Shown: one piece after another, positions 17,291 through 26,564 of the stretch
Layout of the letters: the number at the start of each line of letters is the position of its first letter
How positions within the stretch are numbered: position 1 is the stretch's first letter
Source of the DNA: Cupriavidus pauculus
GTDB lineage: Bacteria; Pseudomonadota; Gammaproteobacteria; Burkholderiales; Burkholderiaceae
NCBI RefSeq assembly: GCF_022179805.1
Contig: NZ_BPUO01000019.1
Location: 1-64,000, forward strand
DNA: 64,000 bases
Reading direction: 5' to 3'
The notes under the pieces: model-generated
Seen by the model: only the letters and a program-made list of their open reading frames with translations
What the model was told of the DNA's origin: nothing
Database searches by the model: none
Program-made: the position numbers and the translations under genes

Positions 17291-17551
17291 GTGAACGACG
17301 CAACCAATACGACCATGCAAACCTATCGCGGTCTCGTGATGCGCGTGCGCGTTTTTATCGAGGGCACTGAGGCGACGCCATCGGCCGGCCCTTGGGGCTA
17401 TGAAGTCAGTATCCACGCCGGGTCAGGCGACACACGTCTCTCGGGACTACTGCACCATGTCAGTCCCTACGGTTCGCGTGAGGCGGCCGAACGCGCCGGG
17501 GTACAACGGGGTCAATTAACCATCGACCTATTGCGCGGTCCACTCGCCTGA
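17291..17551 (+). CDS. small orphan protein, family B (copy 1)
   Basis: 86 residues from a GTG at 17291 with GGAGAGG upstream. The core is YRGLVMRVRVFIEG, WGYEVSIHAG, then HHVSPYGSREAAERAGVQRG and TIDLLRG. A paralogue at 35948-36238 keeps RGLLMRVRVY, WGYEV and PYGS, and ends VQRGRLAIDLL. The three-strand plus helix layout resembles families A, C, E and F here. Function unknown. Confidence 0.75.
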   Translation: MNDATNTTMQTYRGLVMRVRVFIEGTEATPSAGPWGYEVSIHAGSGDTRLSGLLHHVSPYGSREAAERAGVQRGQLTIDLLRGPLA

Positions 17552-17959
17552 GGTCCACTCGACCTGAGCCAGCAGCCTCCCTGGCGCCGCCCATGCGGAC
17601 CACATCGGCGTGAACGTGCCCTCAGAGGCATCGCTCATGCAGCGATGGGTGGTCGCGTGCGCCCTGCATGCTTCAACTGGGCGTAGGCTCTGAAATCGTT
17701 GTAGGCCATATCCCGGCTCGACCACGGACGCGGTGAACAGGTGACGGGCGTAGCGCACGTACCATTTTCGTGTCGCGTTGTCAGATACTACTGATAGGCG
17801 CATTCCTGGCCCCGTCGGCTGCAGTGCAAGCTTCCAGGGGAGTGCTGTGGTACTCCGACAGTCATAGCGCCTTTGGCACCAATGGCGCTTTCAATCGCCA
17901 GATTGCCACGGTACAGGCCATCGGCTGACTCCGCTGCGGCGGTCAGAAGGACACGCCCA
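17552..17959. other. intergenic, no gene seen
   Basis: About 400 bases without a supported frame. The distal part may include more decayed sequence from the methyltransferase relic that follows, but I cannot read it. Confidence 0.35.
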
Positions 17960-18201
17960 CGCTCGTCCGTCGCCAGGTAGTGCGAGCAGTCACGCCGGGC
18001 GGCCACGTGATCGTCGCAACCTTTGCTTCTGACGAACCCGCTCAGTGCAGCGGTCTTCCCGTAGTCTAGTACGATGCGGATTCCCTACACGGTGCATTCG
18101 GTCCGGCATTCGAGCTGGTCGAACACGACGAAGAAACCCACGTCACGCCGGCAGGGCGCGTCCAGCATTTCATCTATGGTCACTGCGTTAGAACGCATTG
18201 A
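17960..18201 (+). pseudogene. relic of a SAM-dependent methyltransferase
   Basis: The plus-strand frame reads TPGGHVIVATFASDEPAQCS, then GLPV, an in-frame TAG at 18067, YDADSLHGAFGPAFELVEHD and EETHVTPAGRVQHFIYGHC. This is the C-terminal third of class I methyltransferases of the GGHVIVATFA--GP--CSGLPV type. The N-terminal SAM-binding part is gone and the stop replaces the usual Arg codon of the V-R-Y motif. Clearly a fragment. Confidence 0.75.
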
Positions 18202-18502
18202 ACTGAGTCTGTGCGCCCCGTCGGGAAGCCACGAGTGAATTCGATAAATGTGTGCTTACGTTCGGTCGAGCGCATAAGCGCTAGCGCGCTAAAGCGGATG
18301 TGCTTCCTGAATGTCGCTTGCTGGCAGTAAAAGCGGCCCGCCGTCACACTCCGTCCACTGTCCCTTGTGGGTCGACTAGCGCTCTTCAAGCGACCGAATG
18401 GAGGGCCGACTGTTTCAACCAAATGTGCAGCATGCGACGCGCACGGGTCATCAGGTCAAATTTATAATGACCGGCCTTAAAAGATAAGCGTCGAGAGTCC
18501 CG

Positions 18503-19435
18503 GTGGCAGATGATCCAGAGCAGTCCGCATCCGAAAGTGATGAGTCGATATGGGACTCGTCGCATATGCGTGCGGACTACAAGCAGACCATCATCAGCCG
18601 CGCTCTTACGTATTCACCTATTGGCATTTCGCGCGTTCGCAGCGATCGCCGGAACAGTGGATTGACTGATCCCTATGAACGGCAGCCAGCATATCTCGTC
18701 GTTCTTCAGTTGCGACCCTTTGGCGAACAGAATCTTTGGGTGGCAGGACGGCCCACTTCGCATGCCCCCTTCGGCGCCGGGTATCTCGCGGTCTATGATC
18801 TCGAGCGCGCGTGGCAGTCGGATCTGATCGGTGAATACGACTGCATGCAGTATTTCATTTCTCAGGCGGCGCTTGATGAAACGGCGGCCGATCTCGGCGT
18901 CAGGCCAATCCCTCGCCTGTATTGCCCGCCTCATCTGACCGTCGCAGATCCGGTTGTTCACCATATGAGTCAAGCGCTGTTGCCAGCGTTGGAGAATCCG
19001 GAGCGGGCGTCGCCCCTTTTTGTCGATCACATGGCCTTGGCGCTGCGTGCTCACCTCGTCCAGGCCTATGGCGGCGTACGGGTTCCCACGCGGCGCATTC
19101 AGACGCCGCTCGCTCCCTGGCAGGAGGCCCGCGCGAAAGAACTCATTGTGGCGCATCTGGATGGCGAGATCTCCCTGGAGGCCCTTGCCGAGGCATGCAG
19201 ACTGTCCCGGGCTCATTTCGCCAAAGCGTTCCGCGCCACCGTTGGCATGCCACCGCACCGCTGGATGGTGCTTCAGCGCATTGAGCGGGCAAAGCAGTAC
19301 CTGCTCAAGAGCGACATGGCGCTTGGCGCGATCGCCCACGCCTGTGGATTTGCGGACCAAAGCCATTTCACCCGGGCGTTCGCCCAGACGGTCGGTCACA
19401 GTCCCGGCCGCTGGAAGAAGGCACACCGAAGATAG
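18503..19435 (+). CDS. AraC family transcriptional regulator
   Basis: 310 residues from a GTG at 18503; an ATG at 18566 is an alternative. The C-terminal ~100 residues carry the double helix-turn-helix of AraC/XylS proteins: ISLEALAEACRLSRAHFAKAF, then GMPPHRWMVLQRIERAKQYL, and ALGAIAHACGFADQSHFTRAF followed by GHSPGRW. The N-terminal part is a small-molecule-binding-type domain without cupin motifs I can point to. A histidine kinase gene follows on the same strand 100 bases on. Targets are unknown; the DUF1254 genes downstream are candidates. Confidence 0.92.
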   Translation: MADDPEQSASESDESIWDSSHMRADYKQTIISRALTYSPIGISRVRSDRRNSGLTDPYERQPAYLVVLQLRPFGEQNLWVAGRPTSHAPFGAGYLAVYDLERAWQSDLIGEYDCMQYFISQAALDETAADLGVRPIPRLYCPPHLTVADPVVHHMSQALLPALENPERASPLFVDHMALALRAHLVQAYGGVRVPTRRIQTPLAPWQEARAKELIVAHLDGEISLEALAEACRLSRAHFAKAFRATVGMPPHRWMVLQRIERAKQYLLKSDMALGAIAHACGFADQSHFTRAFAQTVGHSPGRWKKAHRR

Positions 19436-19535
19436 GCGGCGCTGCCACACGATTGTACAAAAAGCGGACTTTTATCCTATCCATGACGTGGCGGAGGTCG
19501 ATACGCTCCCACATCGCAACGATTTGGACAAGCAA

Positions 19536-20438
19536 ATGACGGACACCGCAATCGACACCGGCTGCTGCGCCGATTCACCGGCCGCGGAGACAGACACAGC
19601 TAACCGCGACGCTGTCAGGCTAGTTCGTGAGATCGCACATGCGATGGAATGTCGAATCCTGTCGCATGCGAGCACCGGCACTTCCCCTCCACAAGTGAAC
19701 ACCGCGCCGACCCCGAATCCGTGGGTAGATCAACTCGTGCATCTTGCTCGCGTAGCGGCCCTTGGCACGCTGGCCGCCTCCATCGCACACGAACTCCGAC
19801 AGCCCCTGACGAGCATCCGTGTCGAGACCTATGCGATGCAGCGTTGGGTGAACCGTCCCGAGCCGAACGTGGCGGAGGTCACAGAGGGGATTCAACGCAT
19901 TCAGGAAAGCTCTGAGCGAGCGGAACAAGTGATCCGGAGCCTGCGGGCCCTGATGCGTCGCGAACCGCCTTCCTATCACGCCATCTCACTTGATCAGGCT
20001 ATCCTAGACGTCCTGCCTTTGGTTGAAGTTCGTCTTCACGAGACCGATGTCATCCTGCGGCTCCATCTCGACGCTGGAGTGCCGCCCGTCTACGGCGATC
20101 GCGTTCAGATCCAACAGATCGTCCTGAATCTCCTGCTCAATGCGATCGACGCGTTGGGATCGAGGTCTCATGGCGCCGGTGCAAGGATAGACCTTCATGT
20201 GAGGGTGAATCACCGGGGCCTGGCTTGCATCGAGGTGGTCGACAACGGCGACGGTATCGCCCCTGACAAGCTCCGGCAGATCTTTGACCTCTTTGTGAGT
20301 ACGAAGCAGGACGGGATGGGAATCGGCCTGGCCATTTGTCGGATGATTGCCGAAGCCCACGGCGGCTCCATTCGTGCGGAATCCGGAGAAGGCAAGACAA
20401 CCTTCGCGGTCACCTTGCCGATCGCCAGCGAGCAGTAG
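19536..20438 (+). CDS. soluble sensor histidine kinase, no sensor domain
   Basis: 300 residues from the ATG at 19536. The H-box is ASIAHELRQPLTSIRVETYA with His85. The N-box is NLLLNAIDAL, G1 DNGDGIAPDK, the F-box IFDLFVSTKQ and G2 DGMGIGLAI; it ends with a strand FAVTLPIASEQ. The first ~60 residues are polar with no PAS, GAF or membrane segment. This H-box subtype (HELRQPLTS) is common in kinases paired with FixJ-type regulators. No regulator is adjacent; one lies at 59673-60281 in this window. It would autophosphorylate in the cytoplasm. Confidence 0.9.
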   Translation: MTDTAIDTGCCADSPAAETDTANRDAVRLVREIAHAMECRILSHASTGTSPPQVNTAPTPNPWVDQLVHLARVAALGTLAASIAHELRQPLTSIRVETYAMQRWVNRPEPNVAEVTEGIQRIQESSERAEQVIRSLRALMRREPPSYHAISLDQAILDVLPLVEVRLHETDVILRLHLDAGVPPVYGDRVQIQQIVLNLLLNAIDALGSRSHGAGARIDLHVRVNHRGLACIEVVDNGDGIAPDKLRQIFDLFVSTKQDGMGIGLAICRMIAEAHGGSIRAESGEGKTTFAVTLPIASEQ

Positions 20439-20840
20439 CGCCGCGCGCGTATGGATTGGCACGATATGGTCATGGCGATTTCGCAAAACGACTAGTTCCC
20501 TGCTTCGCAAGATCTATTCTGGATCCAGAACAGCCATCCCATGATTCCGGCTCCGATGGGCGAGATGGGTTGGCTACAGCCCGCCGCAGCCGGCTTCTCC
20601 GGCTGCCTAATCATCGGGCTCTTCCCGGCCATGAGCTGACATCCACTGCTGGCAAACACCGTCGAACAGTTCAGCCACCTAGCGCCCGCATTGCCGAAAC
20701 TATTCATATCTATCGCAAGAAACTTTTACTTCTGACCCTTCGCCAACCTGTGCAGTATTGGAGGCTCTGCTGGGCAGATGATCTGCGGTTGCATGTTTGA
20801 CGTCATCACTCCCGGCCCCCCCTGCTAGATGAGGCTGATG
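20439..20840. other. intergenic, no confident gene
   Basis: About 400 bases. A plus-strand frame from 20540 could encode 32 hydrophobic residues (MIPAPMGEMGWLQPAAAGFS...), but without a ribosome site. The promoter of the DUF1254 pair is expected near the right end. Confidence 0.3.
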
Positions 20841-22379
20841 ATGGCGAACTCCGATAAAGTTGATAGCACGCGCAGGCTACTCACAGTACTTGGCGGGACG
20901 GCACCGCTGGCCTTGGCATCGTTGGCGACAGTGGCGCCGACCGCGGGCGCGGCGGAATCCAAGGACGGTGCCCAGGCGAACCCCGGCTCGGCGGGAACAC
21001 CAGCCGCAAAGGTGATGCAGCCGCCTGCCGGCTTGCCAATGCACACCGGCTATGCGCAAGTCATCGCACGCATGGCCTACGTGTGGGGCTGGCCGATGGT
21101 CAACATGCTTAACCGCTTCGCGCGCATCACACAGGCACCGCATCCAGGTTTGCTGAACGGCGTTTTGCCGGCTGCGCCACGTGGGCAGATGGGCATGCTG
21201 CATGACTACATTGATCCAGCGGAAACCTTCGTCACTTGTCCGAACCAGGACGTCGTCTACGGTCTGGGATTTTTCCACCTCGACGAAGAGCCGGTCGTGG
21301 CTCAGGTTCCCAATTTTGGCGACCGATTCTGGGTCTATGCCCTGTATGACGCGCGCACCAACCAGTTCGGCCAGGTCGGCAAGCCTTACAAGACCAAGCC
21401 CGGCTTCTACTTGCTGGCGGGGCCGAATTGGAAAGGCAGAACGCCCGCCGGCATCAACTCGGTGATCCGCTGTCCGACGTCACTGGCCAATGCCATTCCG
21501 CGCGTCTTCATGAACGATACGGCAGAGGATCGCAAAGCAATCCAGCCGGTCATCAACCAGATCGTCTTCTATCCGCTGAAGCAGTTCGACGGCCGTATGA
21601 AGACCATCGACTGGGCGAAGGCGCCCGAGATTCCCGGCCCCAAATCCGATGCCGGCGCCAGCGATGGCGAGACCAAGTGGGTCATCCCGGAAAAGTTTTT
21701 CGACCAATTCGGAGAGGTGCTGGACACCGTGCCGCCCCTACCGGGCGAGGAAGCTTTGTACGCGCAGTTCCGCTCACTAATGGAGGTCGCCAGCCGCGAT
21801 GCGGATATCAAGAAGCTGCTCGTATCCACCGCCGTCGAGACAGAACACGATGCCATCGGTCCATTCTTCGAGTGGCGTCGAAATGGCCTGCCAGCGGGTA
21901 ATGGCTGGAACCGCTCGACCAACAACGCGCAGACCGGATTTGACTACTTCGACCGTACTGGCACGGCCAAGTCGAACATGTTCGACAACCGGCCCACCGA
22001 GACTCAGTATTTCTATACCGACTTCGACGCGTCCGGCGTCGCGCTGACTGGCGCCAGCAACTACGAGATCGTCTTCCCGGCTGGGCAGGAACCACCGGTC
22101 AACGGCTTCTGGTCGCTGACGCTATACAACGAGAAGCATCTATTCCATCCGAACAACCTCAAGCGCTATTCGCTCGGCACCAAGAACGCCGCGCTAAAGC
22201 GCAATGCCGATGGGTCGCTGACACTGCATGCCGGCGCAAAATCCCCCGGCGCCGAACGCGAATCAAACTGGCTGCCGGCACCGAACGGCGCCTTCTCGCT
22301 CTATATCCGGGCCTATTGGGGCAAGCAGCCAATCCTCGATGGGTCGTGGAAGCCACCGGTGATCCGCAAGGTGGCCTGA
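20841..22379 (+). CDS. DUF1254/DUF1214 exported protein (first of pair)
   Basis: 512 residues from the ATG at 20841, chosen because TGAGG lies six bases upstream; ATGs at 20829 and 20838 are in frame. An N-terminal RR-containing leader (STRRLLTVLGG, then APLALASLATVAPTAGA) looks like a Tat or Sec signal. DUF1254 is seen in YAQVIARMAYVWGWPMVNMLNR and CPNQDVVYGLGFFHLDEEP; DUF1214 in PVNGFWSLTLYN and GAFSLYIRAYWGKQPILDGSW. Periplasmic; function not established. A paralogue follows 54 bases later. Confidence 0.88.
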   Translation: MANSDKVDSTRRLLTVLGGTAPLALASLATVAPTAGAAESKDGAQANPGSAGTPAAKVMQPPAGLPMHTGYAQVIARMAYVWGWPMVNMLNRFARITQAPHPGLLNGVLPAAPRGQMGMLHDYIDPAETFVTCPNQDVVYGLGFFHLDEEPVVAQVPNFGDRFWVYALYDARTNQFGQVGKPYKTKPGFYLLAGPNWKGRTPAGINSVIRCPTSLANAIPRVFMNDTAEDRKAIQPVINQIVFYPLKQFDGRMKTIDWAKAPEIPGPKSDAGASDGETKWVIPEKFFDQFGEVLDTVPPLPGEEALYAQFRSLMEVASRDADIKKLLVSTAVETEHDAIGPFFEWRRNGLPAGNGWNRSTNNAQTGFDYFDRTGTAKSNMFDNRPTETQYFYTDFDASGVALTGASNYEIVFPAGQEPPVNGFWSLTLYNEKHLFHPNNLKRYSLGTKNAALKRNADGSLTLHAGAKSPGAERESNWLPAPNGAFSLYIRAYWGKQPILDGSWKPPVIRKVA

Positions 22380-22433
22380 GGTTCGGCAAGCGCCGGAAGA
22401 CTGAGAATCCAATGCAAATATCCAGGGGATGAA

Positions 22434-23954
22434 ATGAAAGCACCACGCTCGATTCCGATCGCAATGGGCGCGCTTGCGTTGTGCCTTTCCGGCGCCACGA
22501 TTGCACAGGGCTCTCGCTACGACGCCCTCGCCAACGCGCCGTTCGTGAAGGACTATCCCACGCCAGAAACCTCGCGCATGCTGCAGGACGAATTGCTTTT
22601 CCAGCGTGCGACGCAAGCCTATCTGTGGGCGCTGCCCGCCATCAATATGTGGGCGATGAAGGAAGGCTCGGAGAAGGTCTTTGGGGCGGGCTACAACGTG
22701 CTGCCGGTGTGGAAGGAGCGGATCAAGGCTTCTACACTGGTGACAACGCCGAACTCCGACGTGGTCTATGCGATGGGCTATCTGGACCTCAAAAAGGATG
22801 GCCCGCTGGTCGTTGAGGCACCCGAGGGCGTGCAGGGCATCATCGACGACTTCTTCCAGCGTCCGCTCGTGGGCCCGACCACCGACGGGCGCACCTGGAC
22901 CGGCGATGTTGGCCTAGCAGGCCCGGACAAGGGAAAGGGCGGGACGTACGTGCTGCTTCCGCCCGACTATAAGGGCGAGCCGCCAAAGGGATCGCTGCCC
23001 AAGGGCGCCTTCGTCTATCGGTCCCGGACATACAACGTATTCCTCTTCTGGCGCACGTTCTTTACCGATCCGAAGGATCTCTCGAAGCCGAATGCGCAGA
23101 TCGCGGCCACGCGCATTTATCCATTGGGCCAGAAGGCCTCAGCCCGACCGATGCAATTCCCCGATGCCAACAGCAAACCAGCCAATCTGCTGTTTCCGCG
23201 CGATGCAAGCTACTTCGACATGATGTCCCGCTTTATCGACAGCGAGTACGTGGACCCATCGGATCTGGATATGCGGGGGTTCCTGCATACGATCGGCATA
23301 GAGAAGGGGAAGCCTTTCTCGCCGACCCCGGAAATGCGCAACCTGCTGGAGCGGGCCGCGCAGACCGGCTTCAAGATCAGCAAGGTCGTGATCGCCGACA
23401 TGGTCGCCAAGGAGCCCGGTGGCAAGTACTACCCCGACCGGCAATGGGTCAACGTGTTTGCCGGCGAGGATACCTCGTTCCAGTCGGCGCGCACTTATAC
23501 CAACTTCGAGCAGCGTTCAGGGTATTTCACCAGCGCGTACTCGGCCAGTCCGGGCATGGTGAAGAACATCGTGAATGCAGGCGCGAAATACCCGGTCACG
23601 TCACGTGACAAGGACGGCAACTTTCTCGACGGCGGCCAATCTTACGCCCTGCACCTGCCCCCAAACATTCCGGCAAAGAACTTCTGGTCGGCCACGGTCT
23701 ACGATGGCACCACCGCGTCGGGGCTCGACAATGGCCAGTCGCACCCGTCGCTCAACCAGATGGACAAGCCGGTGCGGAACCCCGACGGCTCGACCGATCT
23801 CTATTTCGGGCCCACCGCGCCGGCCGGCAAGGAGAAAAACTGGCTGCGGACCCTCCCCGGAAAGGGCTACTTCGTCATCCTTCGGTTGTACTCACCGGAG
23901 CAGGCGTTCTTCGACCAAACGTGGAAGCCCGGCGATATCGAGAAAGTCAAATGA
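22434..23954 (+). CDS. DUF1254/DUF1214 exported protein (second of pair)
   Basis: 506 residues; the ATG at 22434 has AGGGGA upstream. The signal peptide ends SGATIAQG. DUF1254 shows RATQAYLWALPAINMWAMKEG and TPNSDVVYAMGYLDL; DUF1214 shows AKNFWSATVYDG and GYFVILRLYSPEQAFFDQTW. It is diverged from the first copy, so the two probably have different substrates or form a heteromer. Co-transcribed with 20841-22379. Biochemical role unknown. Confidence 0.88.
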   Translation: MKAPRSIPIAMGALALCLSGATIAQGSRYDALANAPFVKDYPTPETSRMLQDELLFQRATQAYLWALPAINMWAMKEGSEKVFGAGYNVLPVWKERIKASTLVTTPNSDVVYAMGYLDLKKDGPLVVEAPEGVQGIIDDFFQRPLVGPTTDGRTWTGDVGLAGPDKGKGGTYVLLPPDYKGEPPKGSLPKGAFVYRSRTYNVFLFWRTFFTDPKDLSKPNAQIAATRIYPLGQKASARPMQFPDANSKPANLLFPRDASYFDMMSRFIDSEYVDPSDLDMRGFLHTIGIEKGKPFSPTPEMRNLLERAAQTGFKISKVVIADMVAKEPGGKYYPDRQWVNVFAGEDTSFQSARTYTNFEQRSGYFTSAYSASPGMVKNIVNAGAKYPVTSRDKDGNFLDGGQSYALHLPPNIPAKNFWSATVYDGTTASGLDNGQSHPSLNQMDKPVRNPDGSTDLYFGPTAPAGKEKNWLRTLPGKGYFVILRLYSPEQAFFDQTWKPGDIEKVK

Positions 23955-24148
23955 TCACGCCATGACCGTCGGAAAAGCACACGACAACAGCCAGTCAGTT
24001 AGCGTTTCCATCTGACCGAGACGGGTCGGCTGCGGAAGCCGGCGTGCCAGATGTTCAAATTGGACACCTGCACAACCTAGTGGCCGCGTCGTCTACACTG
24101 GTCGCCGTCCCAGTGCGATGGGACCGCGCCACCGTTTGCACGGGGATA

Positions 24149-24177
24149 AGCCGGGCTGGCAGGTGCCAGGCTTTTTC
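24149..24177 (+). terminator. intrinsic terminator of the DUF1254 operon
   Basis: Hairpin CTGGCA GG TGCCAG flanked by GCC/GGC and followed by CTTTTTC. It lies about 195 bases after the second DUF1254 stop codon and is the first good terminator on that strand. Confidence 0.55.
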
Positions 24178-24508
24178 TTGCTATGGTTGACTGAAATCCC
24201 GTGGCCTAGCTGTCTTCGGGATACACGTGCGGAATCGTGGGAATGTCTATCGCGCAGTAGCCCTGTGCAGCGATGTCAGCAAGCACACCTACTGCGCTCA
24301 GTCCCAGCATTGGTGTTGATTCGGTTAGTACGCCGTGGTCTTCGCGCTCGACGGCTCCGAATCACTGCAGCACAGCAGCGGGCAGGTCTTCGAGTCTACG
24401 TTCTCGCGTAACGAAAATCGCCTTGGCGCCGCTGCGATAGAGCGTGATTTGCACGGATGGTCCATACCGCTTGTGGGCAGCGGCCATCCTAGCACGCTAG
24501 CGCCTATC

Positions 24509-24550
24509 CGAAAAAGAAAAGCCCCAGCGGGCCGGGAGGTTCGCTGGGGC
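24509..24550 (-). terminator. orphan intrinsic terminator (minus strand)
   Basis: On the minus strand a perfect 9-bp stem GCCCCAGCG / CGCTGGGGC (12-base loop) is followed by TTTTCTTTTT. The structure is strong, but no intact gene ends just upstream of it, suggesting a lost gene or a small RNA. Confidence 0.7.
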
Positions 24551-25427
24551 GCAAAAGTTTCGGCCGATGTCGCGGAACATGACCGGACGCTGATTGCAGC
24601 GCGCCTGCCTTCCACCCGCAATACCCCATCTGCGGTATCTGTTGATGGCACTACCCTGCAATAGCGCGAGCGCGACCCTGCCGGCGAACGCCTAGCACCG
24701 CGCCTCATGCAAGGCTTGGGTGCCGCTGATTCCGCCGATGACGCCGCGATCACTCGCGTTTGCGCCTTTGCTGCCTAACGTACTGCGCGATCGGCAGAGA
24801 TGCCCGAAGTTCGACGCACATTCCTGCGGCGCCGTAAGTCCGATACGTCTCATTTCTATCGCGCCCCTTTCCATCAAAACTCCTGAGATCGCGGCGGTGC
24901 CTAGCCAGCCGGCGCAGTCAGGCTAGAAACCCTCAGTTGACTGCTTCTGCGTTAGGGTCCGCCGTTCAGAAACGGGATCATGAATGGCTCCGACGGGTCG
25001 TCTTCCGCGACCTGTGGCCAGGGTGGTCGGCGCCTCCGGCCACAGGCCGACAACGCAAACATTCCTTATCAAGGACTATTGTCGAGGCAATAGCACTCAT
25101 TGACCGTGCGGTGACAGCCTCCGCAAAAGGCAGCAATCCGCCATCAACGATCGAGGGGTTGAGACAGGGATGGCAAGCAATATCAACTCTGAGGAAACGA
25201 CGCGGATGACATCGCCGAGCAGTAGGTCGTCTAGATAATTTTTCTACTGCCGGTGCAATTGCCCCAACCTACCGATAACGTCCAGGGAGAGACAGCTTCC
25301 GCGCAGGCTCTTCGAACGCAGCTACGGCCAGCCAGGAACTTCGTCGGTTCCATACCCCGCGCTCGCACCGCCCTGCGTGCGAGACATCCCAAGGTCATAA
25401 CTCTCTGCTCGTATGGCGGCCAGTGCG

Positions 25428-25670
25428 TTAGGTCCCCTCGTCCGGTACGTTGTACAGATCGCGCAGCCGATTCGTAAACGGGCGGATCGCCTCCAGGCAT
25501 GCAGTGCTGTTGCCACCTTCCATGGTCGACAGACTCCAGTTGCAACCACCTGCGTCCGCGGAATGCCATAACACGTCGCCAAAGCAGGCGCCTTCGCATT
25601 CCAAAAACTTTGCCTGTTCTGCACGAAGCATGGCGCGCAATTCAGCCTTGTGCTTGATCTGTCTCGACAT
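25428..25670 (-). CDS. small conserved-looking hypothetical protein
   Basis: 80 residues; the ATG at 25670 has a very strong site (GAGGAGAAGGG). It starts MSRQIKHKAELRAMLRAEQA, has three cysteines (FLECEGACFGDVLW and GGCNW, plus a fourth in TACLEAI), and ends LRDLYNVPDEGT. It has no signal peptide. I do not recognise the family. It lies 48 bases downstream of the family E gene on the same strand and is probably co-transcribed with it. Confidence 0.65.
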   Translation of the reverse strand: MSRQIKHKAELRAMLRAEQAKFLECEGACFGDVLWHSADAGGCNWSLSTMEGGNSTACLEAIRPFTNRLRDLYNVPDEGT

Positions 25671-25718
25671 GATATTTCCCTTCTCCTCGATCAGAGCCTA
25701 TCGTATGGCCGGCGGGGA

Positions 25719-25988
25719 CTACCTCGTCTTGACGAAGGTAGATATTCCGTCGATCGCGTTCCGCGCCGATGACAAGGCCAGCGCTATAGCAGCATGCCGC
25801 CCGCTGGCGAAATGCTGGACCATGGAAGGAAGCAGTCTGCGGGAACCCATGCTTGCACTGACTGGCGTAATGGTCACGGTCGCTAGAAAGCTGGGCTGAA
25901 CCAAGTCCCCGGCGGGGACTGCATCGGGAGCACGACCCACCTTCGCCGATATCCTGAATCCTTTGTAAATTGCGTTGTTCGGATACAT
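25719..25988 (-). CDS. small orphan protein, family E
   Basis: 89 residues; the ATG at 25988 has AAAGGA six bases upstream. It starts MYPNNAIYKGFRISAKVGRA and ends HAAIALALSSARNAIDGIST. The Y-K-G-F-R-I strand and the Ala-rich helix ending AIDGI match the layout of families A, B, C and F, so a shared fold is likely. It sits directly downstream of the decayed family D copy. Function unknown. Confidence 0.65.
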   Translation of the reverse strand: MYPNNAIYKGFRISAKVGRAPDAVPAGDLVQPSFLATVTITPVSASMGSRRLLPSMVQHFASGRHAAIALALSSARNAIDGISTFVKTR

Positions 25989-26034
25989 GTCTGTTCCTTT
26001 CATGACCAAGCACACTCAGATATGCCGGGATGTG

Positions 26035-26300
26035 TCTGATTTGCTTCTTGCGACAAGATAGGGGCGTCATCGCGAACATTTGGCTTTCCGTAGATAAGCG
26101 CGGCGTCGACAGTAGTCGCTGCTGTCCATGAGATCACAGGAATGCACGTTAAAAAGATCGTCTCGGTGAGCCTGCTTTACGGGCGAAGCGATCGAGTACC
26201 GTACTACATAGCTGAACTCCACGGTCAATCGAGGGGAACCCAAGTTTTGCGCAGTTCGATCAATACTTCTTACTCACCAATGACAGTCCGACTTTCACTA
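26035..26300 (-). pseudogene. decayed copy of the family D small gene
   Basis: It aligns with 10675-10941. The ribosome site survives (GGAGGGGAGATC), but the ATG is changed to ATAGTG, and the frame is broken early: the Tyr codon after I-G-E becomes TAA, with indels afterwards. Not expected to make the protein. Confidence 0.65.
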
Positions 26301-26327
26301 TGATCTCCCCTCCATGCATGCCTCTGG

Positions 26328-26564
26328 TCATTCATCCGGCCCAAGAATAAGGTCCACGGCAGCGCGCGCCGCCAGTTCCGCCACGAGGTAAGCCCAACGT
26401 CTAGAGTACGGCCCGCCAAAGACTTTGATTCTCTTGCCAATTGCTGCAACACACGGCGGCCTCATTGGCCCCTCAACTTGGAACCAGACGTCGAACATGT
26501 CCTTGGACACCAGACTGAGATCGACATGGATATCGAACCCCCGGTACTCCGTGACGCGATCCAT
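26328..26564 (-). CDS. small orphan protein, family C (copy 2)
   Basis: 78 residues from the ATG at 26564: MDRVTEYRGFDIHVDLS, then DMFDVWFQVEGP, VAAIGKRIKVFGGPYSRRWA and AAVDLILGPDE. Nearly identical over its length to 10902-11210 but ending at GPDE, which may be the original C-terminus. It lies upstream of the decayed family D copy. Function unknown. Confidence 0.7.
   Translation of the reverse strand: MDRVTEYRGFDIHVDLSLVSKDMFDVWFQVEGPMRPPCVAAIGKRIKVFGGPYSRRWAYLVAELAARAAVDLILGPDE

Larger units (their letters stand above)
23955..25427. other. long gene-poor stretch
   Basis: About 1.5 kb. It contains a plus-strand hairpin at 24149 and a strong minus-strand terminator at 24509-24550, but no gene upstream of the latter that I can defend. 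Frames such as 24937-25209 (plus) and 24692-24877 (minus) lack ribosome sites and recognisable motifs. Probably decayed accessory DNA. Confidence 0.4.

Noticed and set aside
24325..24753. 142-residue minus-strand open frame spanning the orphan terminator
   Set aside because: Arg/Ser-rich composition typical of a GC-rich shadow frame, and a strong terminator lies inside it.
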